This document shows, one piece after another, positions 27,685-35,567 of a DNA stretch of 37,867 nucleotides. This DNA comes from an uncultured Oscillospiraceae bacterium (GTDB lineage Bacteria; Bacillota; Clostridia; Oscillospirales; Ruminococcaceae), in the NCBI GenBank assembly GCA_904396495.1, contig CAJFOJ010000015.1, positions 1 through 37,867 on the forward strand, written 5' to 3'. Below the pieces are notes generated by a model. The model was not told where the DNA came from. It saw only the letters and a list, made by a program, of their open reading frames with translations, and made no database searches. The first letter of the stretch is position 1; every line of letters begins with the position of its first letter. The position numbers were made by a program, and so were the translations under genes.

Positions 27685-28059
27685 ATGGCATTGGAAAAAT
27701 CCCTGGAGCACGCCTGTTGCCTGGATGGACATCACCACCATGAGGCTATTCCGGACATCACCCACCAAATTCCCGACGACGACACCATCTTCGAGGCCAG
27801 CGAGTTTTTCAAGGCGCTGTCCGACAGCAGCCGTCTGAAAATCATCACCTCTTTGCTCACAAGTGAGCTGTGCGTTCAGGATATCTCCGAGCGAGTGAAT
27901 CTCTCCCAGTCGGCCGTATCCCATCAGCTGCGGGTACTGCGGGCGGCGCGGATCGTCAAATACCGCAAAGACGGCAAAATGGTCTACTATTCCATCGACG
28001 ACGAACACATCGCCCAGATTATCGGAACCACGATCTACCATTTATCGGAACAACCATAG
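27685..28059 (+). CDS. Zinc-responsive ArsR/SmtB-family repressor
   Basis: This 124-residue winged-helix repressor has the recognition helix in NLSQSAVSHQLRVLRAARIV. The C-terminal helix has Asp, His+2, His+13 and Glu+16 (DEHIAQIIGTTIYHLSE), the exact spacing of the SmtB alpha-5 zinc site. The N-terminus also has CCLDGHHHH, a second possible metal site; the alpha-3 region has a single Cys (ELCVQD) and not the CXC of Cd/Pb or As sensors. It should leave DNA when zinc is high. AGGAGG precedes ATG. It is the first gene of an operon with the P1B ATPase, with 14 nt between them. Confidence 0.92.
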   Translation: MALEKSLEHACCLDGHHHHEAIPDITHQIPDDDTIFEASEFFKALSDSSRLKIITSLLTSELCVQDISERVNLSQSAVSHQLRVLRAARIVKYRKDGKMVYYSIDDEHIAQIIGTTIYHLSEQP

Positions 28060-28073
28060 AAAGGAAGATCTGT

Positions 28074-30104
28074 ATGAAAGAAGCCCGTCACAAAGGCGCA
28101 TCCCAACATCAAGAGGCCTCCTGCGTCGGCGGCTCCTGCCACGATCACCACCATCATCACGAGGAAGCCTGCCATTGCGGCCACGAGCATTCCCGTCCCG
28201 AGGGCCATCCCCCCGGCTGTGACTGCCCCCTCTGCCGGGAGGGCGGCGGCTGTGCCTGCGGCCACGACCACGGCAGCCATGAAACCGGCAAAAAAGACTT
28301 GATCTTTTTAGGGATCGCCGCCGTTTTGGTAGCGGTGTCCTTCTTCCTCCCCTATTGGTGGCTGCGGCTCATCGTCCAGGCCGCCGCGACCATCTTAGCC
28401 GGCTACGATCTGCTCATCGCCGGCGCCAAGGGCCTCATGAGGCTGTCCCTGGACGAGATGACCCTCATGTCCATCGCGGTAGTGGCCGCCTTCGCCATCG
28501 GGGAGGGATTTGAAGGCGCCATGGTCACCATCCTCTTTAAGATCGGCGAGTTCTTTGAGGACAAAGCCGTCCAGAACAGCCGCAAACGGATCGACGCCCT
28601 TGTAAACATCGTCCCGGAAAACGCAAACCTGATCCTTTCCGACGGCTCGGTCAAAGAAACTGCCGCCAAAGGCGTCGCGGTGGGCGACACCATCCTGATC
28701 CGGCCCGGAGACCGGGTTCCCCTGGACTGCGTCATCCTCGAGGGCGGCGGCGACATCGACACCTCCGCCGTCACCGGCGAAAGCGTCCCCGTCCGCTCAG
28801 AGGCGGACGATACCCTCCTCTCCGGCATGATTAACTTAAACGGCGCGCTGAAATGCCGGGTGGAAAAAAGCTATGAAAACTCCACCGCCAACAAAATCGC
28901 CGAGCTGGTCAAGGACGCCACCCGGGAAAAGGGTAGCACCGAACGGTTTATCACCAAATTTTCGAGAATCTACACTCCGGTGGTTGTGGGCCTGGCCGTC
29001 CTGATCGCCGTCCTGCCGCCCTTGATCGGACTGGGCGAATTTGTCACCTGGCTCCACCGAAGCCTCATCTTCCTTGTGGCATCCTGCCCCTGCGCTTTGG
29101 TGATTTCGGTCCCCCTGACCTTTTACAGCGTCATCGGCACCGTCTCCAAAATGGGAGCCCTCATCAAAGGCTCCAAGCACGTGGAAATCCTGTCCAGGGC
29201 CAAAAATTTCGTCTTTGACAAGACTGGCACCCTGACCACCGGGAAACTCAAGGTATCGGCAGTCGGCACCCTGTCCGATCTGGATGAGCAAACCGTCCTC
29301 CGGCTGGCTGCCATCTGTGAAAGCGTCTCCGCACACCCCATCGCCAAAGCGGTCATTGAAAAAGTGGGCGATCCCCTCCCCGCCCCCGACGAGGCGGAAG
29401 AAATCGCGGGCAAAGGCGTCCGGGCGGTCATCGACGGCACAACCTACTACTGCGGCTCCTACAAGCTGCTAAATGACCGGGGTATCTCCTTAAAAAACGC
29501 CCCCGCCGCTAATCTGTACCTCTCTGACGAAAGCGCCCTGCTGGGTTATATCCAGATTGGCGACACGGCAAAGCCGGAGGCTAAACCCGCCCTCAGCGAA
29601 TTGAAGGCACTGGGCGCCCAGAAAACCGTCATGCTCACCGGGGACCGGAAAGAGCAGGCCGAAGCCACCGCCAAGGCTTTGGGCGTGGACGAAGTGCGCA
29701 GCGACCTTCTCCCCCAGCAGAAGGTAGAAAACCTGCTGACTGTCAAGCAGTCCGGCGTCACGGTGTTTGTGGGAGACGGCATTAACGACGGGCCCGTCCT
29801 GGCCGCCGCCGACCTGGGCATCGCCATGGGCATGGGCAGCGACCTGGCCACCCAGACCGCCGACATGGTGCTGTTATCCAACAACCTTAGGGGGATTCCC
29901 GCTGCCATCCGCGCCTGCCGCAAGGGAATGCGGATTACCCGGGGAAACATCGTCTTTATCCTCATTGTCAAGGCGTTGGTGCTGGTGCTGGGCGCTTTGG
30001 GGTACGCCCCCATGGCCGCCGCCATCTTTGCCGATGTCGGGGTCACCCTGATCGCCGTTTTAAATTCCCTGCGCATCTTGAGGGTGCAAAAAGAGCAGAA
30101 ATGA
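28074..30104 (+). CDS. P1B-type Zn2+/Cd2+-exporting ATPase with His/Cys-rich N-terminus
   Basis: This 676-residue membrane pump has residues 1-75 rich in His (15) and Cys (9), including HHHHH at 25-29 and CHCGHEH, in place of a ferredoxin-like HMA domain. The pump core has TGES (234-237), CPC (338-340) in the transport helix, DKTGTLT (382-388), HP (421-422), GDGINDG (567-573), and Lys633 plus Asp654 in the last helices. These are P1B-2 (ZntA/CadA-type) marks. It should export Zn2+ and Cd2+ from the cytoplasm. The frame is open back to 27870, but ATG 28074 with AAAGGAAG upstream, right after the repressor stop, is the start. Confidence 0.93.
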   Translation: MKEARHKGASQHQEASCVGGSCHDHHHHHEEACHCGHEHSRPEGHPPGCDCPLCREGGGCACGHDHGSHETGKKDLIFLGIAAVLVAVSFFLPYWWLRLIVQAAATILAGYDLLIAGAKGLMRLSLDEMTLMSIAVVAAFAIGEGFEGAMVTILFKIGEFFEDKAVQNSRKRIDALVNIVPENANLILSDGSVKETAAKGVAVGDTILIRPGDRVPLDCVILEGGGDIDTSAVTGESVPVRSEADDTLLSGMINLNGALKCRVEKSYENSTANKIAELVKDATREKGSTERFITKFSRIYTPVVVGLAVLIAVLPPLIGLGEFVTWLHRSLIFLVASCPCALVISVPLTFYSVIGTVSKMGALIKGSKHVEILSRAKNFVFDKTGTLTTGKLKVSAVGTLSDLDEQTVLRLAAICESVSAHPIAKAVIEKVGDPLPAPDEAEEIAGKGVRAVIDGTTYYCGSYKLLNDRGISLKNAPAANLYLSDESALLGYIQIGDTAKPEAKPALSELKALGAQKTVMLTGDRKEQAEATAKALGVDEVRSDLLPQQKVENLLTVKQSGVTVFVGDGINDGPVLAAADLGIAMGMGSDLATQTADMVLLSNNLRGIPAAIRACRKGMRITRGNIVFILIVKALVLVLGALGYAPMAAAIFADVGVTLIAVLNSLRILRVQKEQK

Positions 30105-30115
30105 TTCTAAAAACA

Positions 30116-30158
30116 CTAATAGAAAAAGCAGTGCGCTATGCACTGCTTTTTCTATTAG
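30116..30158 (+). terminator. Terminator of the zinc operon, 19-bp perfect inverted repeat
   Basis: Arms 30116-30134 and 30140-30158 pair perfectly across a 5-nt loop. T5 lies in the 3' arm and A5 in the 5' arm, so it can work in both directions and may also end the anti-sigma gene transcript. Confidence 0.88.
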
Positions 30159-30217
30159 GTAAAAACGGAAATGTTCAGGTCCTTTTGGCACGGAAAATCT
30201 AATTGAGGGATCCCTTG

Positions 30218-31234
30218 TCACGCCAAGGCGTCATACACCTTCTCGAAAGCGGATGCCTCCATCTGGAATACTCCGTCACCGCTCATACCTAAATATTTTA
30301 CATAGCCGCCCTGTAAAAGCATCAGACAGATTTCGGTTCCGTCCTTGAGGGTCAGATAGCAGGGCTTTCGCTCCAAATCCCGCCAGCCGGGCTTTTCCAG
30401 AAAGACAGAGCCATAGAGCCCGTCGATAAACAACTCAGCCGTTTCTGAGGACAAACTCACTTCATACCGGTTTTCCTCTCCGTTGTCCCATTCCTCTAAG
30501 GGCTGCCAACTGAGGGTTTTCAGATTCCCTTTGATCCCCATTTTGCCAAATAGGTCTTGCCCCGTCTGCAACCAAATTCCGTTTAGGTGTTCAAAAACAC
30601 CTATATTTCCCTGCCCGTCGCTGGTTATAATCCGGAAATCCCGGTCGTAGCCGTTCATGGCATAGACGTCCGTCACCCCGATGGAGGAGGCGAATTCCTG
30701 GGCGTAATCGTCCTGTTTTGACCATTCGTCGATATTGCCTTTGGTCCGCCCCAGGTACTCTCCCCGCAGGGCTGTTTCCTGCTCTTTTGTGAGGGTCAGA
30801 TCGTTTGAAAAAGTGTAGATGCTTCCCCGATAGACAATAAGGCCAATCATATCTACAATGGTGCCCGGTTCTGGTTCTTCCAGCTCAAGTTCAGGGATAT
30901 AGACGCCGTTTTGAACCTGTCCCGCTCCACTCTTTCCGCCTGCAGTATCCTCGTCAATCTGGGAATTCCCGCTGACTGAGAAGGTTCCGGCGGTCCCCAC
31001 CATGGGGGCCTCACCTGTCTGCTGCTTTTCACTTTGCCCCAGCTGAGGGAAGCCCCAAGCTGCGACTGCAATCACCGCTACAGCGGCAAAGGTGGCCGCC
31101 GCCCGCAACCCCCAACTTTGCCACACTGGTTTGGCAGGGGGAGCAGACGCAACTTGTTCCCGCACTCGGGCGACCAGTTCGGCACTGGGCCGCATCTGCT
31201 CTTTCATCCGAGCGATTTGTTCTGATTTGAACAT
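30218..31234 (-). CDS. Membrane-anchored anti-sigma factor-like protein
   Basis: This 338-residue protein has a cytoplasmic N-terminus of ~40 residues (MKEQMRPSAELVARVREQV), one membrane helix (~43-63, LRAAATFAAVAVIAVAAW) and a large outside domain. That domain begins with a Gly/Ser linker and continues with a domain I do not recognise. The ATG follows the sigma factor's TAA directly, and its RBS (AGGAGG) lies in the sigma gene, so translation is coupled. Pairing and topology point to an anti-sigma factor that holds the sigma at the membrane; no zinc-binding HxxxCxxC motif is visible, so it is not a ZAS-type anti-sigma. Confidence 0.75.
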   Translation of the reverse strand: MFKSEQIARMKEQMRPSAELVARVREQVASAPPAKPVWQSWGLRAAATFAAVAVIAVAAWGFPQLGQSEKQQTGEAPMVGTAGTFSVSGNSQIDEDTAGGKSGAGQVQNGVYIPELELEEPEPGTIVDMIGLIVYRGSIYTFSNDLTLTKEQETALRGEYLGRTKGNIDEWSKQDDYAQEFASSIGVTDVYAMNGYDRDFRIITSDGQGNIGVFEHLNGIWLQTGQDLFGKMGIKGNLKTLSWQPLEEWDNGEENRYEVSLSSETAELFIDGLYGSVFLEKPGWRDLERKPCYLTLKDGTEICLMLLQGGYVKYLGMSGDGVFQMEASAFEKVYDALA

Positions 31235-31717
31235 TTACAGCACCTCCTCTTTCAGCTTGTCCCTGAGCATTGCCCGGCCCCGCGTCAGCTGCATCCGCAC
31301 TGTCGGCTCCTTTTCTCGCAAAATGCCGGCGATGTCCTTCACCGCCATATCCTCGAAGTAAAACAGGTGCAGTACGTTGCGGTACTTGGGTGGTAGGGTA
31401 ATCAGTGCCTCATGGATACCGTTTTCCTCCGGAAGCTGGAACACCTCCTCCGGTTCTCCTCCGACCACCACATGGCGTTTCCAACCCGACGACCAGAATT
31501 TCTTGCAGCAATTGACGGTCACCCGTATAAGCCAAGCCTTCAGGTGCTCCTCATCTACAAAATCCTCTTTTTTCTGTTTTAATTTTACACAACGCAGAAA
31601 CACCTCCTGAAAAACATCGTCGGCGTCATGGCGCGTTTTCACATTATTTAGGGCGATGCGGTACACCATATCGGCATACCGGCTGATAATCTCATCGATT
31701 GTTGAGCACTCCGTCAT
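31235..31717 (-). CDS. ECF-family RNA polymerase sigma factor
   Basis: This 160-residue protein has region 2 (YADMVYRIALNNVKTRHDAD, then DVFQEVFLRC) and region 4 (LPPKYRNVLHLFYFEDMAVK, then DIAGILREKEPTVR). No region 3 is present, as in ECF sigmas. It probably responds to an envelope signal through the membrane partner encoded next. Start: the frame extends seven codons further, but ATG 31717 has GGGGGAGG about 5 nt upstream. Confidence 0.92.
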   Translation of the reverse strand: MTECSTIDEIISRYADMVYRIALNNVKTRHDADDVFQEVFLRCVKLKQKKEDFVDEEHLKAWLIRVTVNCCKKFWSSGWKRHVVVGGEPEEVFQLPEENGIHEALITLPPKYRNVLHLFYFEDMAVKDIAGILREKEPTVRMQLTRGRAMLRDKLKEEVL

Positions 31718-31740
31718 CGAAACCTCCCCCTCTTTCATTT

Positions 31741-31769
31741 AGAATACCCCGCACGGTCGAAAAAAGCAA
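31741..31769 (-). promoter_or_regulatory. Candidate promoter of the ECF sigma operon
   Basis: On the minus strand, TTGCTT (31764-31769), 17 nt, TATTCT (31741-31746). GTAAC just upstream could be part of an ECF-type -35, so self-regulation is possible but not shown. Confidence 0.4.
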
Positions 31770-31803
31770 CAGTTACTAAAAAGGCGAGAAAATTCCCTTA
31801 GAC

Positions 31804-31844
31804 AGAAAAATCCCCGGCGGAGCATTCCCGTCGAGGATTTTTCT
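31804..31844 (-). terminator. Terminator after the SpoIID/PG-binding gene
   Basis: AGAAAAATCC (31804-31813) pairs with GGATTTTTCT (31835-31844), extended inward by a GC-rich stem; the T-tract is in the 3' arm on the minus strand. It starts at the stop codon. Confidence 0.8.
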
Positions 31845-33211
31845 CAGTCGAGAGCGTGATAGAGTTTCACAATCAGTTCCCAGGTCAACGGTCCGATGGC
31901 GCCGTTTGCGGGAAGGCCATTTTGCTCCTGGAGGCGGCGGACGGCGTTTTCCGTGGCCTGGTCATAGGTTCCTGTCACCTCCACCATGGGAATCGCCGGG
32001 TCGTTTTGGGCAATAGCCCGCAGATACCGCTGCATCGTCGATACAGAGGAACTCTGTTCCCCCGTGGTCAGGAAATAGCCGGGGTAAATTTCGTCCCGGG
32101 CCGGCTGGAACTCCGGCGGAAGGGCGTCGATGGTGGACTGATAGACGCTTAAAATGGCGTTCCAGGTGTTTCGGCCCACGATGCCGTCCACCGGTAGGCC
32201 GTATTTATTTTGGAAGGTCATGACCACGTCCCGGGTTTCGGGACCGTAAATGCCGTCCACTGCCAGCACCGGAAGGTCGTCGTCAAAATAGGCGATGACG
32301 GCGAGAAAATACTGGATGAGCCGCACCTGGGGGCCCGTATCTCCTTCCCGTAGGGCGGTTTGGAAGACCCGATTCACATCGGAGAGGGAAAGTCCCTCAG
32401 AATAGAGATCGTTGAGGCCCTTGACCCCACTGTAAATCCCCTTGATTTTGTACCAGGTGGCCTTTCCCACAATGCCGTCCGGCGTCAGGTTAAAAATCCT
32501 CTGGAACTGCTTGACGGCGTCCTCTGTTTCCAGGTCGAATATGCCGTCTAAATCGGAAATTCGTGGAATAGAAGGGTAGTTTTGCCCAATGCGGTTTAAC
32601 TGTCGCTGAATGGTGCGGATATCTTCGCCGATCATACCCCGGCGTAAAGGGGTTCCGGGATAAGATGGAACATTGTCGCCAATAGGGGCGTTGAAGACGA
32701 TATCGATATCGTCTCCGTAATAATGCTGCAAAATCTCATAAGGGGTCAGACCATCCCTGGCCAATTCTACCGTTCCCCACTGGGACAGTCCATCGCAGGT
32801 CACGTTGGTCCCGCTGCAATACTGGGTGAAATAGGGCTGCACCTGACCTTGTTTTACCACGTAGTCATTAAAGATATCATCAACAATTTCGCTGATGTTC
32901 TGGAAAATATCCCTACCCTCTACAAAAGACTGGTCGTACTGGGTGGAGTTGGTGATGTCGAAATCGTAGCCGCGGCTTCGGTAATACTCAGTGTAGACCC
33001 GGTTTAACGCATAGGAGATCTGGGCGTAGATGTTGGCCCGGATGGCGTTCTCCGGCCAGGTGGGGTAAATTTCGCTGGATGCCACGTTTTTAATGTATTC
33101 GGAAAAGGGGACGGTCACGTTCCGCGCCGTGGGGTCATCCGGCCGCCCCAAATGAACAGTGATATTTGCCGGAACGGTGGGACGGTCATATAAGATTGGC
33201 TGTTCAGACAT
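31844..33211 (-). CDS. SleC-like spore cortex-lytic protein: SpoIID-type domain plus three peptidoglycan-binding domains
   Basis: This 455-residue protein has residues ~38-165 (FSEYIKNVASSEIYPTWPEN through the IVDDIFNDYV region) resembling the SpoIID/SleC lytic transglycosylase fold, with WPENAIRANIYAQISYALNR corresponding to the SpoIID EALKAQAVAARTY-type helix. Three PG-binding-1 modules follow (~186-258, 290-357, 383-450), each with DGI(Y/F)-like and (G)(I/A)(V/I)G-x-x-TW signatures. No signal peptide. SleC-type proteins degrade spore cortex during germination. ATG has AGGAAGGAG 7 nt upstream. It starts 17 nt after the TTR-like gene, so the two form an operon. Confidence 0.82.
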   Translation of the reverse strand: MSEQPILYDRPTVPANITVHLGRPDDPTARNVTVPFSEYIKNVASSEIYPTWPENAIRANIYAQISYALNRVYTEYYRSRGYDFDITNSTQYDQSFVEGRDIFQNISEIVDDIFNDYVVKQGQVQPYFTQYCSGTNVTCDGLSQWGTVELARDGLTPYEILQHYYGDDIDIVFNAPIGDNVPSYPGTPLRRGMIGEDIRTIQRQLNRIGQNYPSIPRISDLDGIFDLETEDAVKQFQRIFNLTPDGIVGKATWYKIKGIYSGVKGLNDLYSEGLSLSDVNRVFQTALREGDTGPQVRLIQYFLAVIAYFDDDLPVLAVDGIYGPETRDVVMTFQNKYGLPVDGIVGRNTWNAILSVYQSTIDALPPEFQPARDEIYPGYFLTTGEQSSSVSTMQRYLRAIAQNDPAIPMVEVTGTYDQATENAVRRLQEQNGLPANGAIGPLTWELIVKLYHALD

Positions 33212-33228
33212 TGCAAGGCTCCTTCCTG

Positions 33229-34104
33229 TTATAAATCCGGTTCTTCCTCGACGGTGATTTCCGGTGGAAGTTGCTCCCCGTTATTCGGCGTCATACTCAC
33301 CGGCTGGATTGATTGTACGCCTTCAAATATTGGAACATCTTTGAAGGCCTCCGGGCGATAGCCTGCGGCGTTCACATAGATATCGTAAGTGGCGTAGGGG
33401 GGCTCTTCATCGGGTTGCTGGGACTCCAGATGAGATGGGGCGTGGAGTTCAATGCCGGATACGATGCCATCTCCATCTGTCACGCCGGAAAAAAAGACAC
33501 GGGATTTGCCGTTAAAGTCCTTGGTCACATAGACGGCCGCCCCCGCCAGCGGAATCGACCTCCGGCCAGTGTAAACCTGCACTTTAAGGGTGCCGGTACC
33601 TGGATTTTCTTCCTTAAATAGCTCGTATTCCTCTTGCTCTGTCGTTTTCCCCTCTACCTCCACAGGAACCCCAATGTCGGAGCGGGTGATATTCGGCGGA
33701 TTTTCCATCGGGTTGCCGTTGATATTCCCTATGTTCTCCGGCATCGTTAGGACATTAGTTCGGCTATAAGCGTGCTCCCGCTCCTCTGAGGAAACCGGCG
33801 CCATAGCAATGTCCGATGATACAACTGCCTCCTTTTCCGGCATGGAGACAGTCATGACCTCCGGGCCGGATTCTAGAGGAGCTCTTGTTGCGAAATCCGA
33901 TACCGGCTCTTGCTCCTGTGTTTTGCTCCTCTGGCGATAGTTGTACAACTCTTGCTTGTAACGTTCCATGATCTCTTCCATAGAACCCTGATACAAGATC
34001 TCATCCCCTTTTTCAATAAAATTGAGGCCATTGGACACTTTTTTTACAATAACCTTCTGTATTATATTTTTAAAAGCTTTCAAGTGTGCCTCAAGGCTTT
34101 GCAT
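33229..34104 (-). CDS. Transthyretin-like (carboxypeptidase regulatory-like) protein paired with the SleC-like gene
   Basis: This protein has up to 291 residues. Residues ~60-160 are low-complexity and probably disordered. Residues ~168-280 are a TTR-like beta-sandwich (GTLKVQVYTGRRSIPLAGAA, then ITDGDGIVSGI-like turn, AAGYRPEAF, VPIFEGVQSIQPVSM). This domain resembles the N-terminal part of clostridial SleC-type proteins, so the two neighbouring genes may be a split version of one protein (inference). Start is uncertain: ATG 34104 has only a weak AGGT; MEEIMERYKQ further in has purine-rich upstream sequence. The first ATG overlaps the -35 of the divergent promoter, which favours a later start. 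Confidence 0.65.
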   Translation of the reverse strand: MQSLEAHLKAFKNIIQKVIVKKVSNGLNFIEKGDEILYQGSMEEIMERYKQELYNYRQRSKTQEQEPVSDFATRAPLESGPEVMTVSMPEKEAVVSSDIAMAPVSSEEREHAYSRTNVLTMPENIGNINGNPMENPPNITRSDIGVPVEVEGKTTEQEEYELFKEENPGTGTLKVQVYTGRRSIPLAGAAVYVTKDFNGKSRVFFSGVTDGDGIVSGIELHAPSHLESQQPDEEPPYATYDIYVNAAGYRPEAFKDVPIFEGVQSIQPVSMTPNNGEQLPPEITVEEEPDL

Positions 34105-34127
34105 TTATCTTTGTTACCTGCTATAAT
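34099..34127 (+). promoter_or_regulatory. Promoter of the DUF4250 / kinase-like operon
   Basis: TTGCAT (34099-34104), 17 nt, TATAAT (34122-34127). Confidence 0.7.
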
Positions 34128-34209
34128 AATTCTGTAATGCTAGATCATACAGCGCCTTATTATAACAAATGCATTTCAAAGAAGGAATATGTGAAAAAGG
34201 AGCAAAAAC

Positions 34210-34392
34210 ATGGCGATTCCCAACGACCCCGTCATTTTAATGAGTTATCTCAATACTCAACTCAGAGACTTTTACCCCGATCTGGACGACCTGTGTAAAA
34301 GCCTTTCGTTAAACCGCGTCAAAATCGAAGAAAAGCTGAGATCGATTGGCTACCGGTACGACAAAAGCCAAAACCAGTTTACACTCGTCTGA
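34210..34392 (+). CDS. DUF4250 domain protein
   Basis: This 60-residue cytoplasmic protein has the DUF4250 pattern: IPNDPVILMSYLNTQLRDFY at the N-terminus, a small helical core (LDDLCKSLSLNRVKIEEKL) and GYRYDKSQNQF near the end. Function is unknown; the helix-turn-helix-like core may bind nucleic acid (inference). AAGGAG is 7 nt before ATG. The next gene begins 10 nt after its stop, so they are co-transcribed. Confidence 0.85.
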   Translation: MAIPNDPVILMSYLNTQLRDFYPDLDDLCKSLSLNRVKIEEKLRSIGYRYDKSQNQFTLV

Positions 34393-34402
34393 GGGGAAAG
34401 GA

Positions 34403-35476
34403 ATGAAAGATATCAAACATATCCTCCGCCAGTTTGGCAAAACACATCCGGCGGCGGAGGCCATCGATTATATCAAGCTCATCTATCAAAATGAGTTCGG
34501 CTGCAGCCACCTTAGCCAGGATAGGGAAAGCGCCCTCGCCAATCTGAAGCGGGAGTGGGACGACCTGGGCAGTATGTGGCAGGTTCCCCCCTACGAACCC
34601 ATTGGCAACGGCCTGTGTCGCTTAAATCTGGGAGCGCTTAAACAGGACGACCTGCCGCTGACGGCGCAGGTTTTCGCCATGAGCGCCCAGGCGAAGCGGG
34701 GAAATGAGGACTCTTTCCGGCAAAAGCTCTCTTTGCTGACGGAATTAGCCTTTCAAGGAGAAGTGCCACTCCACAGTGCAGAAGTCGCCTCAGCGGTAAA
34801 AAAGTACCTGGCCGCAGGTATCAGCCCCGTCCATCATAGCGAAAATTATCAGAAACAGTACGTCCCCCACTACCGGGTGGTGGAAATGTCATACGTTGTT
34901 TTTCTCCCAGCGCTGCGAATGGCAGAAAAGCTGCTGCAAACAGGTCAAAGGGCAATTTTCGCCATCGACGGACGCTGTGCCTCCGGTAAATCCACCTTGG
35001 CAGGAATGATAGAGAATTTGTTCCCCTGCAACATCTTCCACATGGACGATTTCTTTCTCCCACCTCGGTTGCGGACCAACGAAAGGCTCTCCTCCCCTGG
35101 TGGAAATATCCACTACGAGCGTTTTTTGACCGAGGTGCTCTCTCCCCTTACCTTCGGCGAGCCTTTTTGTTACCGGCCCTTCTGCTGCCAGGACGGAAGC
35201 CTTCAAAAAGCCATTAACGTAACCCCGCGGCCATTGTCCGTTGTAGAAGGCGCCTACTCTATGCACCCCGCGCTGCGAGAACATTATCAAGGCAGTGTCT
35301 TTCTCACCGTGGTGCCTCAAATCCAGCAGAGCCGTATCCTTTCCCGTAACGGCGAAGAGGCGCTACGGTTTTTTAGGGAGCGTTGGATTCCTCTGGAGGA
35401 GCAATATTTTTCCGCACTGAAAATCCCCGATCTCTGCGGGCAGGTAATCGACACTTCCCCGCTGGACGGCGAGTAA
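34403..35476 (+). CDS. Uridine-kinase-like P-loop protein with unknown N-terminal domain
   Basis: This 357-residue protein has residues ~1-175 forming a helical domain I do not recognise (EAIDYIKLIYQNEFGCSHL, LPLTAQVFAMSAQ). Residues ~183-357 are a nucleoside-kinase-like P-loop domain: Walker A GRCASGKST (190-198), HMDDFFLPP (213-221, acidic metal/substrate site) and VVEGAYSMHP (the ExAYS step of uridine kinases). It should phosphorylate a small molecule with ATP; the substrate is unknown. AGGGGAAAGG precedes ATG at 34403; the frame is open earlier but would overlap the DUF4250 gene. Confidence 0.78.
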   Translation: MKDIKHILRQFGKTHPAAEAIDYIKLIYQNEFGCSHLSQDRESALANLKREWDDLGSMWQVPPYEPIGNGLCRLNLGALKQDDLPLTAQVFAMSAQAKRGNEDSFRQKLSLLTELAFQGEVPLHSAEVASAVKKYLAAGISPVHHSENYQKQYVPHYRVVEMSYVVFLPALRMAEKLLQTGQRAIFAIDGRCASGKSTLAGMIENLFPCNIFHMDDFFLPPRLRTNERLSSPGGNIHYERFLTEVLSPLTFGEPFCYRPFCCQDGSLQKAINVTPRPLSVVEGAYSMHPALREHYQGSVFLTVVPQIQQSRILSRNGEEALRFFRERWIPLEEQYFSALKIPDLCGQVIDTSPLDGE

Positions 35477-35499
35477 AAGAGTTTGCACAAAAAACCGCT

Positions 35500-35524
35500 C
35501 CATCTATGGAAGCGGCCATTTATC
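35500..35524 (-). terminator. Terminator-like hairpin facing the minus strand
   Basis: CCGCT-CCAT pairs with ATGG-AGCGG with one bulge. The run of six A before it makes T6 on the minus strand, while the plus side has no good T-tract. No minus-strand gene ends here, so it may stop antisense transcription or act weakly for the kinase-like gene. Confidence 0.4.
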
Positions 35525-35567
35525 ATCTATACGGGAATCATCCCATTTAATTTCAGGAGGTGTTATC

